Source: Terrimonas sp. (lineage in GTDB: Bacteria > Bacteroidota > Bacteroidia > Chitinophagales > Chitinophagaceae). From it: a stretch of 64,000 bases of DNA. Every line of letters begins with the position of its first letter. Positions within the stretch are counted from its first letter, which is position 1. The translations under genes were made by a program, and so were the position numbers. This document shows positions 55,101 to 63,742 of the stretch, piece by piece. The stretch is taken from the NCBI GenBank assembly GCA_016125075.1, contig WGMO01000013.1:1-64000 (forward strand), given 5' to 3'. The notes beneath the pieces were generated by a model. It ran no database searches. It was not told where the DNA came from and saw nothing but the letters and a program-made list of their open reading frames with translations.

Positions 55101-55264
55101 CCTTCTTTCACCCCTGCTTTCCAAAGATCCCCTTCAAAACTGAAGATGACGGTTTGTCCGTCGGGAGTAAGACAAGGCGTAGATAAAAAATAGGTATTAT
55201 TTTTTTGTGCCTGCAGGCCTGCCATCACCAGCAGGAACGGGAGGATGGTAAACAGTTTTCTCAT
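52136..55264 (-). CDS. Tricorn-like S41 family protease
   Basis: Signal peptide (FTILPFLLVMAGLQAQ), N-terminal beta-propeller repeats of the PD40 type (TPDGQTVIFSFEGDLW, SPDGKWLAFTGRQ), a core with conserved His in LNSSHQGF, a PDZ domain (HAGIDIQPGDVLVKVDDVPV) and a C-terminal S41 domain with the nucleophile Ser region NEQSLSDAEM (about 947-949). 1042 residues fits tricorn homologues. It should degrade peptides in the periplasm. Transcribed alone. Confidence 0.93.
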   Translation of the reverse strand: MRKLFTILPFLLVMAGLQAQKNNTYFLSTPCLTPDGQTVIFSFEGDLWKAGVKEGLATRLTAMEGYETHPMVSPDGKWLAFTGRQKGNADIFIMPLAGGEIQQLTFHIANDDIDSWSWDSRSIYFTSSRYSRMGGYKINIEGGTPQRVFGDDFFLYDHGLAEHPTTGEIFFDDTWESSLQSQRKGYKGPFNPDIRSYNPVTRQYKQYTDWQGKDFATTIDRKGNIYFISDEANDKYNLYTFRNGRKTALTQFSTSIKSPSVNADGGKLVFEKDYQLWIYDIATARADKLEIAVIRNDVLTAEKDYSVKGKISAFDVSPDGKKMAFVSRGELFVSDVEGKFIRQVDRRSFERVKEVKWMADNRTLLFTQTFNGYSNLFTVPADGSSNLQQLSSDSKNNRSLVMNHDRSKTVYLSGRDEVRLLDLKTTQSKTIVKDEIWGFQNSEPGFSPNNEYVIFTAYRNFEQDIFIYNLKTNSSTDITNTGVTETDPVWSPDGRYIYFVSQRLKPSYPFGMADAKVYRLALEKIDDPFRMEKFDSLFKETKKDSTKKIDSVLSEKKITIDMDKIMERMEQVGPGFGRQGLLSVIQNGDKTSVLITSNHDQGKTGLYKVTYQPFEKTKTEKISGADGGGFSLVEAKEKYYLLFNGGIYKLNLDANKTEPVSIDYTFRRNLAAEFSQMFFEAWAQMEENYYDGNFHGLDWKQAKNYYRQFLPFLNNRGDLRTLLNDMLGELNSSHQGFSSSGDDEDVQLSSRTMETGIVFDEMDPYKVKRLVQRSAADHAGIDIQPGDVLVKVDDVPVQKNRNRNAYFTRPSSDEEISLSFSRNGKLSTVRLHPQSNLLNNFYDEWIDHNQDRVDQKGKGQLAYGYMKNMGQGELEQFIIDMTKELVGKKGLILDLRYNTGGNVHDEVLKFLSQRSYLQWKYREGKLTTQGNFTPSDIPIILLVNEQSLSDAEMTAAGFKALGLGKIVGNETYHWIIFTSGVGLVDGSFVRMPAWGCYTLDGKDLEKTGVSPDIRVINTFEDKLKGNDPQLDRAIEEILKTIH

Positions 55265-55329
55265 ATCTGTGCATTTTGGTCAAATGAAGATAATAAAGAA
55301 AGAATGGTTCCTGTCCCCGTTTATCAAAA

Positions 55330-58161
55330 TCACAGCACCACATTGATCATCTTATTCTTTACATAGATGATCTTTTTGGGGGATTTTCCATCCAGCCATT
55401 TTTGCACGGTATCATTGGCCATCACCAGGGCTTCCACTTCCTGCTGGGTAGCCTCCAGCGAAAGGGTCATTTCAGTCCTGGTCTTACCATTGATAGCAAC
55501 GGGATAAGCCTTTGATGATTCCTTAATATATTTTTCCTCGAACACGGGAAATGCAGCATCCAGGATCGTATCCGTATGGCCCAGGCAATGCCATAGCTCT
55601 TCACAAATATGTGGTGCATATGGCGTGAGCAGCACCAGCAGGGGTTCCAGTATCTCCTGCTTATGGCATTTCAGTTCTGTCAACTCATTCGTTGCAATCA
55701 TGAACGCGCTCACCGCCGTATTAAAACTGAAACGTTCGGTGTCTTCTTCAATTTTCCGGATGGTCTTATGCAGTACTTTCCGTTCTGCATCAGTGGCTTG
55801 CTCCTTTTTTACAATTAGCCCTTTTTGTTCATCGGCAAAAAGGCGCCAGCATTTTTTCAGGAACCGATGCACACCTTCAATACCCTTGGTATCCCAGGGT
55901 TTGCTTAACTCTACGGGACCGAGGAACATTTCATACATCCGGAACGTATCGGCGCCGTATTTCTGGACCAGGTCATCGGGGTTCACAGTATTGAATTTGG
56001 ACTTGGACATTTTTTCTACTTCGGAACCACAGATATATTTGTCGTCTTCCAGTATGAAACTTGCATTGGCAAATTCGCCCTTTCTCCATTTCCGGAAAGC
56101 ATCCAAATCCAGTTCAACTCCATCCACAATATTTACATCCACATGGATAGCATCAGTATCATATTTATCTTTCAGCCCCAAAGAAACAAATTCATTTTTC
56201 CCCCTTACCCTGTACACGAACCTGCTGCTTCCCTGTATCATACCCTGGTTCACCAGTTTTTTATAGGGCTCATCATGACCGATAAACCCGAGGTCATAAA
56301 GGGCCTTGGTCCACATGCGGCTGTAGAGCAGGTGTCCCACGGCATGTTCAGTGCCTCCAATATACAGGTCTACCTGGCCCCAGTAATCACTGACCTTCCG
56401 GTCGCAAAAGGCCTTTTCATTATGGGGGTCCATATACCTTAAGAAATACCAGCTGCTGCCCGCATATCCGGGCATGGTATTCGTTTCCAGCTGCCGGTCG
56501 GTCCATTCTTTGATATTCGCCAGCGGCCCCTCCCCTTCAGGACCGGGTGAATAGGATTCCACCGTTGGCAATTCAAGGGGCAATTCCGATTCATCCAATG
56601 GATAGGCCGTACCATCGATCCATTTAACCGGGAAGGGTTCGCCCCAATAGCGTTGCCGGCTAAACGCCGCATCGCGCATCCTGAAATTCACTTTTCGTTT
56701 ACCGATGCCCCTATTTTCTATTTCCTGAATGGCCACATCAATAGCATCCTTCATCAGGAGCCCGTTCAGGAAACCGGAATTTTCAAGGACAGCTTCCTTG
56801 GTTGGGTTGGCTTCCTCCCCGTTAAAATGCGCGCCAATGATATTGGTAATGGGTATCTTGAAATGCCTGGCAAAAAGGAAATCACGCTGGTCACCGCAGG
56901 GCACCGCCATGATGGCGCCAGTGCCATAACCAGCCAGGACATATTCGCTGGTCCAGATGGGAATCTCCCTGCCATCGAAAGGGTTGATAGCATAAGCGCC
57001 TGTAAACACACCCGTAATTTTTTTCTCAGCCATTCTTTCCCGCTCACTACGGCTTTTTACATAGGCCAGGTAGGCATCCACGGTAGCAGCCTGCTCTGCG
57101 GATTTGATCTGTTGAACAATTTCCAACTCAGGTGCCACCACCATAAAGTCGACCCCGAATATGGTATCGGGCCTGGTGGTATACACCCGCAGGAAAGCCC
57201 CGCTTAAATCCTCCCCTGAGGGGAGGAACTGGATACCCCCTAAGTTTGTTGAAACGGAAGGCCGGGATGGGGCTTTAATGGCAAAATCAATCTCAGCGCC
57301 ACTGCTTTTCCCAATCCAGTTCGTCTGCATTTCTTTCATGGCATCACTGAATTCGATCCGGTCCAGTCCTTCGAGCAAGCGGTCGGCATATTCAGTGATC
57401 CGTAAATACCATTGCCGCAGTTTCTTTTTGACGACGGGATGGCCACCTCTCTCGCTGACCCCGTTCACCACTTCATCATTCGCCAGTACGGTACCCAATG
57501 CTTCACACCAGTTCACTTCCCCGTATCCGCAATAAGCCAGGCGGTAGTCCATCAAGACCTCCATCTGCTTTTTTTCATCAAATGATTCCCATTCCTGCGC
57601 CGAAAAACGGGTGGAGGAAAGCTGACCGTTTGCTGCACCGGTTCCATATTGCCTAAACTCATCAATAAGCCGGGCAATCGGTTCCGCCTTATTAGTATTC
57701 CGGTTATAAAAGCTGTTGAATAACCGGAGAAAAATCCATTGTGTCCAACGGTAGTAAGCAGGATCACAGGTACGCAGTTCCCGGTCCCAGTCGTAACAGA
57801 AACCAATATTGTCCAACTGCTTTCTGAAATTATTGATATTATTTTCCGTACTGACCGCAGGATGAATGCCATGGTCGATGGCGTATTGCTCCGCCGGCAG
57901 ACCGAAGGCATCGTAACCCATCGGGTGCAGCACATTGAATCCTTTCAGCCGTTTAAACCTGGCATAAATATCACTGGCGATATAACCCAGGGGATGGCCC
58001 ACATGCAAACCGGCACCACTGGGATAGGGAAACATATCCAGCACGTAAAACTTAGGCCGGGATGCAGTTTCCCCGATACCGGGATTATTCACCTTGTACA
58101 CCTTTACATCTTTCCATTGCTGCTGCCACTTCTTTTCGATATCCCTGAAATTATATTCCAT
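55330..58161 (-). CDS. Leucyl-tRNA synthetase
   Basis: 943 residues. Class I signature in LHVGHPLGYIASD, KMSKS motif in EKMSKSKFNTVNPDDL, and a CP1 editing domain between them (TRPDTIFGVDFMV, GTGAIMAVPCGDQRDF). The long form seen here is usual for Bacteroidota LeuS. It charges tRNA-Leu in the cytoplasm. The upstream leader, shared with ftsX on the other strand, has notable inverted repeats. Confidence 0.98.
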   Translation of the reverse strand: MEYNFRDIEKKWQQQWKDVKVYKVNNPGIGETASRPKFYVLDMFPYPSGAGLHVGHPLGYIASDIYARFKRLKGFNVLHPMGYDAFGLPAEQYAIDHGIHPAVSTENNINNFRKQLDNIGFCYDWDRELRTCDPAYYRWTQWIFLRLFNSFYNRNTNKAEPIARLIDEFRQYGTGAANGQLSSTRFSAQEWESFDEKKQMEVLMDYRLAYCGYGEVNWCEALGTVLANDEVVNGVSERGGHPVVKKKLRQWYLRITEYADRLLEGLDRIEFSDAMKEMQTNWIGKSSGAEIDFAIKAPSRPSVSTNLGGIQFLPSGEDLSGAFLRVYTTRPDTIFGVDFMVVAPELEIVQQIKSAEQAATVDAYLAYVKSRSERERMAEKKITGVFTGAYAINPFDGREIPIWTSEYVLAGYGTGAIMAVPCGDQRDFLFARHFKIPITNIIGAHFNGEEANPTKEAVLENSGFLNGLLMKDAIDVAIQEIENRGIGKRKVNFRMRDAAFSRQRYWGEPFPVKWIDGTAYPLDESELPLELPTVESYSPGPEGEGPLANIKEWTDRQLETNTMPGYAGSSWYFLRYMDPHNEKAFCDRKVSDYWGQVDLYIGGTEHAVGHLLYSRMWTKALYDLGFIGHDEPYKKLVNQGMIQGSSRFVYRVRGKNEFVSLGLKDKYDTDAIHVDVNIVDGVELDLDAFRKWRKGEFANASFILEDDKYICGSEVEKMSKSKFNTVNPDDLVQKYGADTFRMYEMFLGPVELSKPWDTKGIEGVHRFLKKCWRLFADEQKGLIVKKEQATDAERKVLHKTIRKIEEDTERFSFNTAVSAFMIATNELTELKCHKQEILEPLLVLLTPYAPHICEELWHCLGHTDTILDAAFPVFEEKYIKESSKAYPVAINGKTRTEMTLSLEATQQEVEALVMANDTVQKWLDGKSPKKIIYVKNKMINVVL

Positions 58162-58215
58162 GCTTCTTCTTTGTTATTATTTTTTATGGCCCCGGCTGAT
58201 AATGTCTATGCATCT

Positions 58216-58320
58216 TCCGTTGCGTCGCACACCTCATCACTATTAATACTGTTCAGCAAAAGATGATAAGAATTGTTGCCTTCCAACGGAGCGTCGCAAC
58301 AGGTTCTGAACCCAGGTGTG
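58216..58320 (-). other. Structured element with crossing inverted repeats in the leuS-ftsX intergenic region
   Basis: Read on the minus strand the order is CACACCT, GGTTCAGAACC, TTGCGACGC, TCCGTTG, then after about 50 bases AGGTGTG, GCGACGCA, CAACGGA. CACACCT can pair with AGGTGTG and TCCGTTG with CAACGGA, but the two pairings cross, so they would be a pseudoknot or alternative folds. A local GTTG-GAAGG-CAAC hairpin competes with the second. GCGTCGCA occurs as a direct repeat (58222 and 58291, plus-strand sense). It could be a leuS leader RNA or a dispersed repeat. The rest of the 308-base gap holds the ftsX -7 box only. Confidence 0.45.
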
Positions 58321-58431
58321 AAAGAAGACTTAAAAAAATCTCCTTCCACATATTCACAGTTGTTCAAAAAATATTACCCTGTAACCATCGTTTTGAGAGC
58401 GACAAATTTACGGATTGACTGTCAAATCCGT

Positions 58432-58439
58432 TATTTTTG
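58432..58439 (+). promoter_or_regulatory. Possible -7 box of the ftsX promoter
   Basis: TATTTTTG fits TAnnTTTG and lies 30 bases before the ftsX ATG. The nearest TTG upstream (58415-58417) is 14 bases away, closer than the normal 19-20, so this is tentative. Confidence 0.4.
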
Positions 58440-58469
58440 CCAGACCCTGTAAATCAAACACCTGTATAA

Positions 58470-59345
58470 ATGGCTCGATTAGGAAAAGGATCATCAAAAC
58501 GTGGCAAACCCTCATATTTCATGGCCATCCTTGGGGTGGCAATCGTATTGTTCTTTATCGGCATTTTCGGCTGGTTGTTCCTGAATGCCAGCAGTTATAT
58601 CAAAAACCTCAAGGAAGAGGTCAAAGTGATCGTGTACCTGCAGGACAATGCAAAACAGGAGGATATTGATGCATTCAAGCAATATATCGAATCAAAACCC
58701 TATGCCAAGACCATTGAGTATATTGATAAAGAGGCCGCAAAGAAAAGGTTCATGGATGAGGACGGGTCCAATTTTGAACAATTCCTCGACGGTAACCCCC
58801 TGCCCCGCTCTATTGAATTTTTCCTGAAAAGCGATTATGTACAGAAAGATACCCTTATCAATATCAAAAACGACCTCTCGCAAAACATCCTGCTGGTTCA
58901 GGGTGTGGAATACCCGGCCTATGTGGTTGAAAAGATGGGGTCCATCATTCAATGGATCCTGATCGGCCTGATCATCCTGGCCGTCATTTTCGCTATTTTG
59001 TCCATTATCCTGATCGACAATACTGTGAGGCTGGCCATGTACAGCAACCGTTTTCTCATCAAGACCATGCAAATGGTGGGAGCTACCCGGGGTTTTATTT
59101 CAAAACCCATGAATATAAAGGCCGTAATCAACGGAACCGTTGCCGCTTTGATCGCTATTGGGATCATTTTGGGTATCATCCTCCTGTTTGAATCATTCAT
59201 TCCTTATCTGAAGGACCTGAGAAATAATTCGAAACTGATCCTGCTTTTCCTCGTGTTGCTGGTGGTGGGTGTCGGAATTTCCCTGTTCAGTACCCAGCGC
59301 AGTGTTACCAAATACCTGCGTATGAAACTGGATGATCTTTATTAA
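58470..59345 (+). CDS. Cell division ABC transporter permease FtsX
   Basis: 291 residues with a cytoplasmic N terminus, a first membrane helix (about 22-42), a periplasmic ECD (about 43-165; VKVIVYLQDNAKQEDIDAF) and three C-terminal helices (about 168-190, 215-240, 258-280). MARLGKGSSKRGKPS is the start. FtsX pairs with FtsE to regulate peptidoglycan hydrolases at division; ftsE is not in this window. It leads a ftsX-DUF3098-uppP order typical for this phylum. Confidence 0.94.
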   Translation: MARLGKGSSKRGKPSYFMAILGVAIVLFFIGIFGWLFLNASSYIKNLKEEVKVIVYLQDNAKQEDIDAFKQYIESKPYAKTIEYIDKEAAKKRFMDEDGSNFEQFLDGNPLPRSIEFFLKSDYVQKDTLINIKNDLSQNILLVQGVEYPAYVVEKMGSIIQWILIGLIILAVIFAILSIILIDNTVRLAMYSNRFLIKTMQMVGATRGFISKPMNIKAVINGTVAALIAIGIILGIILLFESFIPYLKDLRNNSKLILLFLVLLVVGVGISLFSTQRSVTKYLRMKLDDLY

Positions 59346-59472
59346 TCCACCCTGTTTGCTGTGCCGGATTGCGGAAACCATCCTTTTTCAGGAATTTTAA
59401 GGATTTATAATGCGTATTTCAGTTGATGGGCCGCCACGTCTATTGACTTTTTTCTATATTGCAGCCCTAATC

Positions 59473-59733
59473 ATGCAATCTATGAGCCAGAAGAAGAAAA
59501 TATCCGGCCTGCCGGCGCTATTTAACAGGGAAAATTACATCATGATGTTAGTGGGCGTTGCCGTAATGGTGATCGGCCTTTTTTTAATGAAAGGCGGTAA
59601 AAGCGACCCCTCCCAATTTAATCCTAAGGAAGTTTACAGTACCACCCGGACCACGATCGCCCCGATCCTGATCCTGATTGGGCTGGCCATTGAAGTACTG
59701 GCTATATTCAGGAAACCCAAAACGGAGCAGTAA
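59473..59733 (+). CDS. DUF3098 family small membrane protein
   Basis: About 86 residues from the chosen ATG at 59473 (or 59482), with two membrane helices (MMLVGVAVMVIGLFLM and APILILIGLAIEVLAIF) around a short polar loop. This is the DUF3098 family, which sits after ftsX in many Bacteroidota. The frame extends upstream to 59410 but those residues do not fit. Function is unknown. Confidence 0.88.
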   Translation: MQSMSQKKKISGLPALFNRENYIMMLVGVAVMVIGLFLMKGGKSDPSQFNPKEVYSTTRTTIAPILILIGLAIEVLAIFRKPKTEQ

Positions 59734-59758
59734 GGTTTTCAACTATAATTAATATGAC

Positions 59759-59789
59759 AAGCTTCGTAAATCCGGAGCTTTTTCTTTTA
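59759..59789 (+). terminator. Terminator or attenuator hairpin just before uppP
   Basis: AAGCTTCG and CGGAGCTT form an 8-bp stem with one G-U pair, loop TAAATC, followed by TTTTCTTTT. It begins 25 bases after the DUF3098 stop and ends only about 9-17 bases before the uppP ATG, which leaves no room for a separate promoter between them. Confidence 0.65.
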
Positions 59790-59797
59790 TTTGAACT

Positions 59798-60583
59798 ATG
59801 AGTATCATTCAAGCCATCATCATTGCCATTATAGAAGGTATCACCGAGTTCCTGCCCGTATCCTCCACCGGGCATATGATCATCACGGAGAAGATTATGC
59901 ATGTGACCGATAATGATTTTACCAAGCTTTTTACGGTGGCCATTCAGTTTGGCGCTATCCTGGCCGTTGTGGCGCTGTACTGGAAAAAATTCATTGATTT
60001 CAAAAGATGGCAGTTTTATCTGAAACTGCTTATCGCCGTGATCCCGGCACTTTTACTGGGTGCTTTATTCAGCGACAAGATTGATAGCCTGCTCGAAAGT
60101 TCGACAACGGTTGCTATTTCCCTTTTGCTGGGCGGGGTTGTGCTGGTGATGATCGACAACTATTTCAATCAACCTGTTCTGGAAAAAGAAGAAGATATCT
60201 CTTACCGTAAAGGGTTTATAACGGGTATTTGGCAGTGTATTGCCATGATTCCCGGAGTGAGCCGGAGCGCTGCATCGATCATTGGGGGCATGCAGCAGGG
60301 TATGACCCGCAAACTGGCAGCAGAATTCTCATTTTTCCTGGCCGTACCGACCATGGCGGCCGCTACAGGGTACAAGTTATTAAAAGGGTATAAAACCTTT
60401 ACCCCCGAACATATAAAATTGCTGGCCATCGGGAACCTGGTGGCATTTGTCGTGGCCATGCTGGCCATCAAATTCTTTATCGGCTTCCTGCAGAAATATG
60501 GTTTCAGGTTGTTCGGGTATTACCGGATTGCAGTGGGCATCGTGCTGATCATTCTGATCCTTGCGGGTGTCATTAACCGATAA
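59798..60583 (+). CDS. Undecaprenyl-diphosphatase (BacA/UppP)
   Basis: 261 residues, eight predicted helices, with EGITEFLPVSSTGHM (about 14-28) and PGVSRSAASIIGGM (about 148-161), the two conserved UppP motifs. It dephosphorylates undecaprenyl diphosphate to recycle the lipid carrier of cell wall and polysaccharide synthesis, in the inner membrane. It follows DUF3098 closely, with a terminator-like hairpin between. Confidence 0.97.
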   Translation: MSIIQAIIIAIIEGITEFLPVSSTGHMIITEKIMHVTDNDFTKLFTVAIQFGAILAVVALYWKKFIDFKRWQFYLKLLIAVIPALLLGALFSDKIDSLLESSTTVAISLLLGGVVLVMIDNYFNQPVLEKEEDISYRKGFITGIWQCIAMIPGVSRSAASIIGGMQQGMTRKLAAEFSFFLAVPTMAAATGYKLLKGYKTFTPEHIKLLAIGNLVAFVVAMLAIKFFIGFLQKYGFRLFGYYRIAVGIVLIILILAGVINR

Positions 60584-60714
60584 TGTTTCGGCGCCGGCCA
60601 CCGAACCGGTATTCCTGATCCTTCTTTACCATCATCCAAGCCCTATACCGTGCAAACGGTCGGGTCGATTATTATTTAACCTGAAATAGCTATTTTTATT
60701 GATAAACCAATTGC

Positions 60715-62049
60715 ATGCAGACTGCCCCCAAAAAAGTAATTAATGCCTGGGCGATGTACGACTGGGCTAACTCCGCCTATAACCTCGTCATCACATCCAC
60801 TATTTTCCCGGCCTACTTTGAAGCGGTTACCGGGGATGGGAATGATGCCACTTCTCCCGATATGGTGAGTTTCTGGGGCCGGGAATATGCCAATACCTCC
60901 CTGTACAATTATACGCTTGCACTGGCATTTCTCATTGTTGCCATTATTTCCCCGATACTTTCCTCTATTGCCGATTATAAAGGCACCAAGAAAAAATTCA
61001 TGAATTTCTTTCTCACCATGGGCAGTATCGGATGCGCCGCCATGTTTTTTTTTTGGAAAGGCACCCTTGACATTGGGCTGATCAGTCTTGTCATTGCCTG
61101 TGTGGGGTTCTGGGCCAGCCTGGTCTATTACAATTCCTTCCTCCCGGAAATTGCCGCTCCGGAAGACAGGGACCGGGTGAGTGCTAAAGGATTTGCCTAT
61201 GGTTATGTAGGGAGTGTATTATTACAGATCATTTGTTTTGTTTTTGTTTTCAAACCTGAGCTGATCGGTGGGGACAAAGACAGTTCTATACAATACCGTT
61301 TATCCTTCCTGCTGGTAGGCATCTGGTGGTGGGGATTTGGCCAGTATTCTCTCCGACGGCTTCCCAAACCTGTTGCAGCCGGGGGTAATCTCTTAAGCAA
61401 TAAGGGTATTCTTACCAAGGGATACAAAGAATTGCAAAAAGTGTGGAACCAGATGGTCCATATTCCTGTGCTCAAAAGGTACCTGCTGGCATTCTTTTTT
61501 TATAATATGGGCGTGCAAACCGTCATGCTGGCTGCCACCCTGTATGGGAAAAGTGAATTGGAGATCCCTACTACCAACCTGATCATTGCGATCCTGATCA
61601 TACAACTCATTGCCATACCGGGCGCCTTTGTCATTTCAAGACTCTCGGAAAAAATTGGGAATATCCAGGCACTGATGGTCGTCGTGGCCTTGTGGATCGC
61701 CATCTGTGTAGCGGGATATATGATCCCCAAAAAAGGGATCATTGAATTTTATTTACTGGCAACCGTTGTGGGTTTTGTGATGGGAGGCATCCAGAGCTTA
61801 AGCCGTTCCACCTATGCCAAGCTGATGCCCCCTACCAATGATACCGCCTCCTTCTTTAGTTTCTTTGATGTGACGGAGAAGATCGCCATCGTGATCGGCA
61901 TGTTCAGTTTTGGCTATATCAATGAACTGACGGGATCGCAACGAAGTTCGGTACTCGCCCTGATGGTTTTCTTTATCATCGGGCTTATTCTGCTTCTTAA
62001 TACTTTACAGGCCATAAAAAAATCGGTACCTTATAACACACAAAGCTGA
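60715..62049 (+). CDS. MFS transporter of the UMF1/Atg22-like family
   Basis: 444 residues with about 12 helices. The start AWAMYDWANSAYNLVI is the hallmark of the UMF1/Atg22-like family. The C-terminal half has GGIQSLSRSTYAKLMP and FFSFFDVTEKIAIV, also typical. Substrate in bacteria is unknown; amino acid or peptide efflux has been suggested for relatives. The next gene starts 1 base after its stop, so they form an operon. Confidence 0.9.
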   Translation: MQTAPKKVINAWAMYDWANSAYNLVITSTIFPAYFEAVTGDGNDATSPDMVSFWGREYANTSLYNYTLALAFLIVAIISPILSSIADYKGTKKKFMNFFLTMGSIGCAAMFFFWKGTLDIGLISLVIACVGFWASLVYYNSFLPEIAAPEDRDRVSAKGFAYGYVGSVLLQIICFVFVFKPELIGGDKDSSIQYRLSFLLVGIWWWGFGQYSLRRLPKPVAAGGNLLSNKGILTKGYKELQKVWNQMVHIPVLKRYLLAFFFYNMGVQTVMLAATLYGKSELEIPTTNLIIAILIIQLIAIPGAFVISRLSEKIGNIQALMVVVALWIAICVAGYMIPKKGIIEFYLLATVVGFVMGGIQSLSRSTYAKLMPPTNDTASFFSFFDVTEKIAIVIGMFSFGYINELTGSQRSSVLALMVFFIIGLILLLNTLQAIKKSVPYNTQS

Positions 62050-62050
62050 T

Positions 62051-62932
62051 ATGAAACTTTATACCATCAATACGGGCAATTTTAAATTAGACGGGGGCGC
62101 CATGTTTGGCGTCGTGCCCAAGAGTATCTGGAACAGGATCAATCCCGCTGATGAAAACAATATGTGTACCTGGGCATTACGTTGCCTGTTGATTGAGGAG
62201 GGAAACCGGTTGATCCTGATCGACAACGGCATCGGGAACAAACAGGATGAAAAATTTTTCAGGCATTATTACCTGCATGGTGATGATTCGCTTGACAGTT
62301 CACTTGCCAAACAGGGATTTCACCGCGACGATATCACGGATGTTTTCCTGACCCATCTCCATTTTGACCATTGCGGCGGGAGTATCGCCCGGGAGGGTGA
62401 GCGGCTGATTCCTGCTTTTAAGAATGCTGTTTACTGGAGTAATAAAGCACATTGGGATTGGGCCGTCAACCCCAATGACCGGGAAAAAGCATCCTTCCTG
62501 AAAGAAAATATTTTACCGATAGCCGAGAGTGGCCAACTGAAATTTGTTGAGACTCCAGCCCTGACCGATGCAGGCCAAGGTGTTGAAGAAGGGCCCCTGC
62601 CTTTGATCAGCTTTACTGAAAATATCGGTATCCGGACAGTTAACGGGCATACACAAAAAATGATGCTGCCCCAGATACGGTATAAAGAAAAAACCCTGGT
62701 GTACATGGCGGACCTGCTGCCATCCCATGGCCATATCCCCATCCCATATGTGATGGCCTATGATATGTTTCCGCTTACCACTTTACAGGAAAAGAAATCC
62801 TTTCTCGAGGAGGCCGTCACCCAAGATTATATACTGTATTTCGAGCACGATGCTGCCCGGGAATGTTGCACCCTTGAAAGAACAGAAAAAGGCATCCGGC
62901 CAAAAGATTTCCTGTCACTGGCGGAGCTTTGA
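62051..62932 (+). CDS. MBL-fold metallo-hydrolase
   Basis: 293 residues with the metallo-beta-lactamase metal motif THLHFDHCGG (His102, His104, Asp106, His107) and later His residues (NGHTQK, YFEHDA). No signal peptide, so cytoplasmic. Layout matches the AHL lactonase/ParB-like hydrolase group of unknown substrate. Linked to the Atg22-like transporter upstream, so the two may act on one compound. It ends adjacent to the convergent DUF3108 gene. Confidence 0.9.
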   Translation: MKLYTINTGNFKLDGGAMFGVVPKSIWNRINPADENNMCTWALRCLLIEEGNRLILIDNGIGNKQDEKFFRHYYLHGDDSLDSSLAKQGFHRDDITDVFLTHLHFDHCGGSIAREGERLIPAFKNAVYWSNKAHWDWAVNPNDREKASFLKENILPIAESGQLKFVETPALTDAGQGVEEGPLPLISFTENIGIRTVNGHTQKMMLPQIRYKEKTLVYMADLLPSHGHIPIPYVMAYDMFPLTTLQEKKSFLEEAVTQDYILYFEHDAARECCTLERTEKGIRPKDFLSLAEL

Positions 62933-63742
62933 TTATTTCCGCCTGATCAGGGAACTGAGCGGATAGCGAAGGTTTTTATAGCCCATCAGGTCAATTTTTA
63001 CTTTTCCTACCACGATGGGGCTTTCGATGCGGAGGGGTATATGGTTTTGATCATCACTCACCCAAACCGTCATGGTTTCCCCGCCTTTGAAGATAGTGCC
63101 TTCGAGCAGGAGGGGCTTGAATTTAATAGCCCTGAATCTTCCATATTTAGTCCTGATTTCCTCTTTGCCCAGGTAACGGATATACATGTTGAACACTTCA
63201 TTGTCCAGAAACATAGGAAAGGTGATCTTATCCTCCGGCTGAAACTGGTTGAAGTCGATACTCCTGGCATAATAGACTGAACTCAACACATCCTGCACGC
63301 AATCCGGCACTTTAAAGACCCCCTGCGAGGTCACGGCAGAATTCGCATTCCTGTTAAAACTAATATTCTCATATTTTTTAAACCCGCCTTCATTCACATT
63401 CCGCACAAAACGGAGGGGTTGCATGGTAGCCGTATCAACGTAGGATTCATATTTATCCCGCACTTTGTAGATCCAGTCGTAAGAATTATTTGTTTTCCCA
63501 TCACCAATAATATGATAAACGGGCCTGTTGTTCAAGGTCTCCAGGGTATTGCTGAAAATGGCAGTGCCTGCATTGACATAGAGCCCTGCCACCGCATAAA
63601 ATACGGTAAATGTGGCCTCTTCCCCCGATTTGAATGCAGTATTCCTGATCCCGCATTGGTTATCATTGGCCGGCGCATCCGATTCGAATGAAAAAAGGAA
63701 AACACAAAAAACCAAACCCAATATTATTTTTATGCCTTTCAT
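62933..63742 (-). CDS. DUF3108 domain secreted protein
   Basis: Signal peptide (IILGLVFCVFLFSFESDA), then a beta-barrel-like domain with AFKSGEEATFTVFYAVAGLYVNAG-type segments that match DUF3108, about 269 residues. It overlaps the end of the next upstream gene by 4 bases (ATGA), so the two form an operon. Likely a periplasmic or outer-membrane-associated protein of unknown role. Confidence 0.87.
   Translation of the reverse strand: MKGIKIILGLVFCVFLFSFESDAPANDNQCGIRNTAFKSGEEATFTVFYAVAGLYVNAGTAIFSNTLETLNNRPVYHIIGDGKTNNSYDWIYKVRDKYESYVDTATMQPLRFVRNVNEGGFKKYENISFNRNANSAVTSQGVFKVPDCVQDVLSSVYYARSIDFNQFQPEDKITFPMFLDNEVFNMYIRYLGKEEIRTKYGRFRAIKFKPLLLEGTIFKGGETMTVWVSDDQNHIPLRIESPIVVGKVKIDLMGYKNLRYPLSSLIRRK

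Noticed and set aside
55625-56266. 213-codon plus-strand frame opposite leuS
   Set aside because: It is antisense to the conserved C-terminal half of LeuS and has Ser-rich shadow composition.
60584-60714. Short inverted repeats between uppP and the MFS gene (TTCGG/CCGAA, ACCGT/ACGGT)
   Set aside because: Stems of 5 bp without T-runs are expected by chance; no promoter with good spacing was found.
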